64,000 nt of DNA, from assembly GCA_902786265.1 (NCBI GenBank), contig CADACE010000008.1, forward strand, positions 62,001 to 126,000. Reading direction: 5' to 3'. Below the pieces are notes generated by a model. It made no database searches, was not told the DNA's origin, and was given only the letters and a program-made list of their open reading frames with translations. Shown piece after piece: positions 62,092 to 64,000 of this stretch (its first letter is position 1; each line of letters opens with the position of its first letter). A program made the translations under genes and the position numbers. The stretch comes from an uncultured Chloroflexota bacterium. GTDB lineage: Bacteria > Chloroflexota > Anaerolineae > Anaerolineales > Anaerolineaceae.

Positions 62092-63339
62092 TTATGATTG
62101 CGGTACAGGAAGAGTGGAACCGCCATATGGCATCATAAGGACACTGGCATCGCTGCCGTATTTTCCAAGCAGTTCATCAACAGTCTTTTGCAGATCATTC
62201 ACATAATGGAAATGCAATTTCTCCACAAAGTCCTGTTTCAGCTCAGTAAATAAATAAATATCCGCACGCTTCATGACCATAGCGATAGCGGCAGCCTTAT
62301 GCCCGCCAAGGACAAACTCGCGCTCAATATGCGGGATCATATCCAATGGATTCTCATGGTTCAGCATCCATTCTTCAAAATGCTTTTCTCCCAGGCCTTC
62401 AATACCGGACGCGATCCACACGATCGTACCGCCATCCCGTATAGCCTTTCCGGCATTATCCAGTGCCTTCTGTGCCTGATACAGGTTCATGTCCTTCGGA
62501 AATCCGCCGGCAGAAACGATGACAATATCAGCCTTTTTCGGAATAGGTAATGAATACATCTTATCCAACAGCTTGCAGCCTGCACGATGGGCTTCAATCA
62601 CATCGCCTGCAACACAATGACGGATCATCTTATGTTCATCAAGCACCACATTGACAATAAAAGCAACGGGGACAAATTCACGTACTGAATCAATATCCTG
62701 ACGAACAGGATTTCCCTCGATCTTACCTGTTGTCGCAGCCGGGTCTACCATGCGTGAATGATTTTTCTGGATTGCTTCACGTGTTGAAACTCCGGGCATG
62801 ATAGCCTTCATACCACCGCTGTAACCGGCAAAGTAATGATACTCAATATTCCCCAGACAGACTACTTTATCTGCTTCTGCTACAGGTTTGAATACATCGA
62901 CCGGAGTCCCATTAGCGGTTGTTCCAAGATGGACCATTTCCCCGTTAGAATCAAGGATCTGATATTCTTCAAAAACCTTTTCGCCGCATAGTTTCTTCTT
63001 TTCTTCGTCAGTATGCTCTCTATGGCTGCCGAGTGCCAAAACAATAGAAACATCTTCATTTGGTACTCCGGCTGATTTGATCTCTTCGAGTACTGCAGGC
63101 AGTACTTTATAGGATGGCATAGGACGGCTGATATCGCTGGTAACAATAACTACTTTTTCTCCCGGTTTTACAATATCTCGGAGCCTTGGAGTTCCGATTG
63201 GATTTTCCAGTGCATCTTTGATGGTTTTCTGCTCATCCAATGGAATATCCGGAAGATTCGCATGCAAAACATCCATTACGTTTTCATCCGGTATTGAGAT
63301 CTCAACCTGTTCTTTTCCGATAGCAAAAATTTGTTTCAT
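62092..63339 (-). CDS. larA: LarA-type nickel-dependent racemase family protein
   Basis: A 415-residue LarA-family protein. Members bind a nickel-pincer cofactor and racemise or epimerise hydroxyacids. Motifs: TSDISRPMP, ALGSHREHT with the cofactor-region histidines, EYHYFAGYSGGMKAIMPG with the cofactor lysine, and GFPKDMNLYQ. Lactate is one possibility, but the family covers many hydroxyacids. GGAGGAG lies ten bases upstream of ATG 63339. No larB, larC or larE is in view. The regulator gene overlaps its start by four bases. Confidence 0.88.
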   Translation of the reverse strand: MKQIFAIGKEQVEISIPDENVMDVLHANLPDIPLDEQKTIKDALENPIGTPRLRDIVKPGEKVVIVTSDISRPMPSYKVLPAVLEEIKSAGVPNEDVSIVLALGSHREHTDEEKKKLCGEKVFEEYQILDSNGEMVHLGTTANGTPVDVFKPVAEADKVVCLGNIEYHYFAGYSGGMKAIMPGVSTREAIQKNHSRMVDPAATTGKIEGNPVRQDIDSVREFVPVAFIVNVVLDEHKMIRHCVAGDVIEAHRAGCKLLDKMYSLPIPKKADIVIVSAGGFPKDMNLYQAQKALDNAGKAIRDGGTIVWIASGIEGLGEKHFEEWMLNHENPLDMIPHIEREFVLGGHKAAAIAMVMKRADIYLFTELKQDFVEKLHFHYVNDLQKTVDELLGKYGSDASVLMMPYGGSTLPVPQS

Positions 63340-64000
63340 TTACGAGTACTCCTCCGAACAACTAATTCTGGTTCCAGCATAATATGATGTTTTTGATCAT
63401 CTTTATTGTCAATATTATTAATAAGCATTTCAGCAGAAAGTATTCCCATCTGGCTTCTTGGCTGAGCGACTGTTGTCATTTGGATCTGCGGCAAACCTGC
63501 CAGCATGATATCATCAAACCCTATAACGCCTATATCCTCAGGAATACGTCTGTTTATCTCCATTAAATGCTGCAATACACCAAGCGCGATCACATCGTTG
63601 CCGCAAAATATCCCGTCAACCTCCGGGAATTTTTCCAATAAATCTTTTGCCATTTTACAACCGCTTTCAATAGAAAAACCGCCATAAAGAATATGCGTAT
63701 TATCTAAATGAAAGCCATGTTCAGCCAGTCGGTCACGATATCCATTTATTCGGATTTCATTGGATTGGCTGTTTTTTGAACCACCGATGAATGCGAAATG
63801 TTTATAACCGCATCCAATCATATGATCAGCAGCAATTTGACCACCCTTATAATTATCAATCTCTATGTAATTATTATTCTCTCCCGGTATACAGGAAAGG
63901 ATAACACTTGGTATGGATATACCTGAAAGATCCATCGGTAATTTACCGGCTGGTTTATAGATTATACCATCTACACGTTGATTTTGCAGCTGGTTTAAAT
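63336..64000 (-). CDS. LacI-family transcriptional regulator (partial)
   Basis: The reading frame is open to the right edge, so the N-terminal HTH is outside the window. The visible 220 residues are the periplasmic-binding-like sensor domain: VDGIIYKPAG at the edge, NYKGGQIAADHMIGCG, FAFIGGSKNSQS, GIFCGNDVIALGVLQ and IGVIGFDDI. It should bind a sugar or hydroxyacid-related ligand and repress the adjacent larA-like gene. The stop overlaps the larA start (ATGA). Confidence 0.9.
   Translation of the reverse strand, partial: LNQLQNQRVDGIIYKPAGKLPMDLSGISIPSVILSCIPGENNNYIEIDNYKGGQIAADHMIGCGYKHFAFIGGSKNSQSNEIRINGYRDRLAEHGFHLDNTHILYGGFSIESGCKMAKDLLEKFPEVDGIFCGNDVIALGVLQHLMEINRRIPEDIGVIGFDDIMLAGLPQIQMTTVAQPRSQMGILSAEMLINNIDNKDDQKHHIMLEPELVVRRSTRK

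Noticed and set aside
1..64000. tRNA or rRNA genes
   Set aside because: No convincing T-loop/acceptor pattern or rRNA stretch was recognised; a tRNAscan run would settle it.

Overview
The window reads as a chromosomal segment of an anaerobic bacterium of the Chloroflexota, most likely an Anaerolineae/Anaerolineaceae relative from a gut or digester. This is inference from protein style, not from a marker gene. The clues are a divergent MreB with a CLGGGL phosphate motif, lipoproteins with NBR1-type (FW) Ig-like domains, Thr/Pro-rich linkers, a TPR-transglycosylase, and a giant Ser/Thr kinase with DUF6273-like ends. Anaerobic life is indicated by indolepyruvate:ferredoxin oxidoreductase, desulfoferrodoxin with rubredoxin, and a LarA-type protein. 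No tRNA, rRNA, IS element or CRISPR array was seen.

Layout. 1-5404: membrane phosphatase-like protein (cut by the left edge), PHP phosphoesterase, a secreted unknown, then a minus-strand group thpR, rsfS and an ASRT-like protein. 5500-9821: alaS and an unknown gene behind a conserved promoter-like module. 10163-12638: mreB-like gene and a UDP-sugar dehydrogenase. 12930-19327: Y-family polymerase with a YolD-like partner, Asp23, nusB, a membrane protein, a zinc-ribbon protein, parA-parB and a coupled acetyltransferase. 19389-26775: peptide-binding protein, secG, a degenerate PHP protein, DUF2085 protein, lytic transglycosylase and an FW-domain lipoprotein.

26836-34102 is the most interesting operon. 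A T-box leader with its own promoter precedes, on the minus strand, an acyl-CoA ligase, iorA, iorB, a PaaK-type ligase, an ACT protein and an aminotransferase. The specifier register reads UAC (Tyr). T-box control (expression when a tRNA is uncharged) suggests these enzymes run in the biosynthetic direction: arylacetate to aryl-acetyl-CoA, to arylpyruvate by reductive carboxylation, to aromatic amino acid.

34151-42120 looks accessory: an unknown gene sharing its upstream module with the gene at 8703, a TraB-like protein, an alpha/beta hydrolase, a CHAP-like amidase, a hairpin-rich intergenic element, and a broken gene carrying a permuted NlpC/P60-like core. 42149-44265: rubredoxin, desulfoferrodoxin, UMF1-type transporter. 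44444-51629: the giant kinase, divergent from a HerA/DUF87-like ATPase that is followed by a DarT-like gene. 51797-54815: TPP riboswitch with a thiamine-binding protein and an ABC importer for a thiamine precursor. 54870-61842: GT-C glycosyltransferase, a fused solute-binding/FW/Ig-like surface protein, a golvesin-like surface protein and an unknown membrane protein. 62092-64000: larA-like gene and a LacI-family regulator cut by the right edge.

Most operon ends have clear bidirectional hairpins. Several starts are TTG or GTG and were chosen by Shine-Dalgarno spacing.
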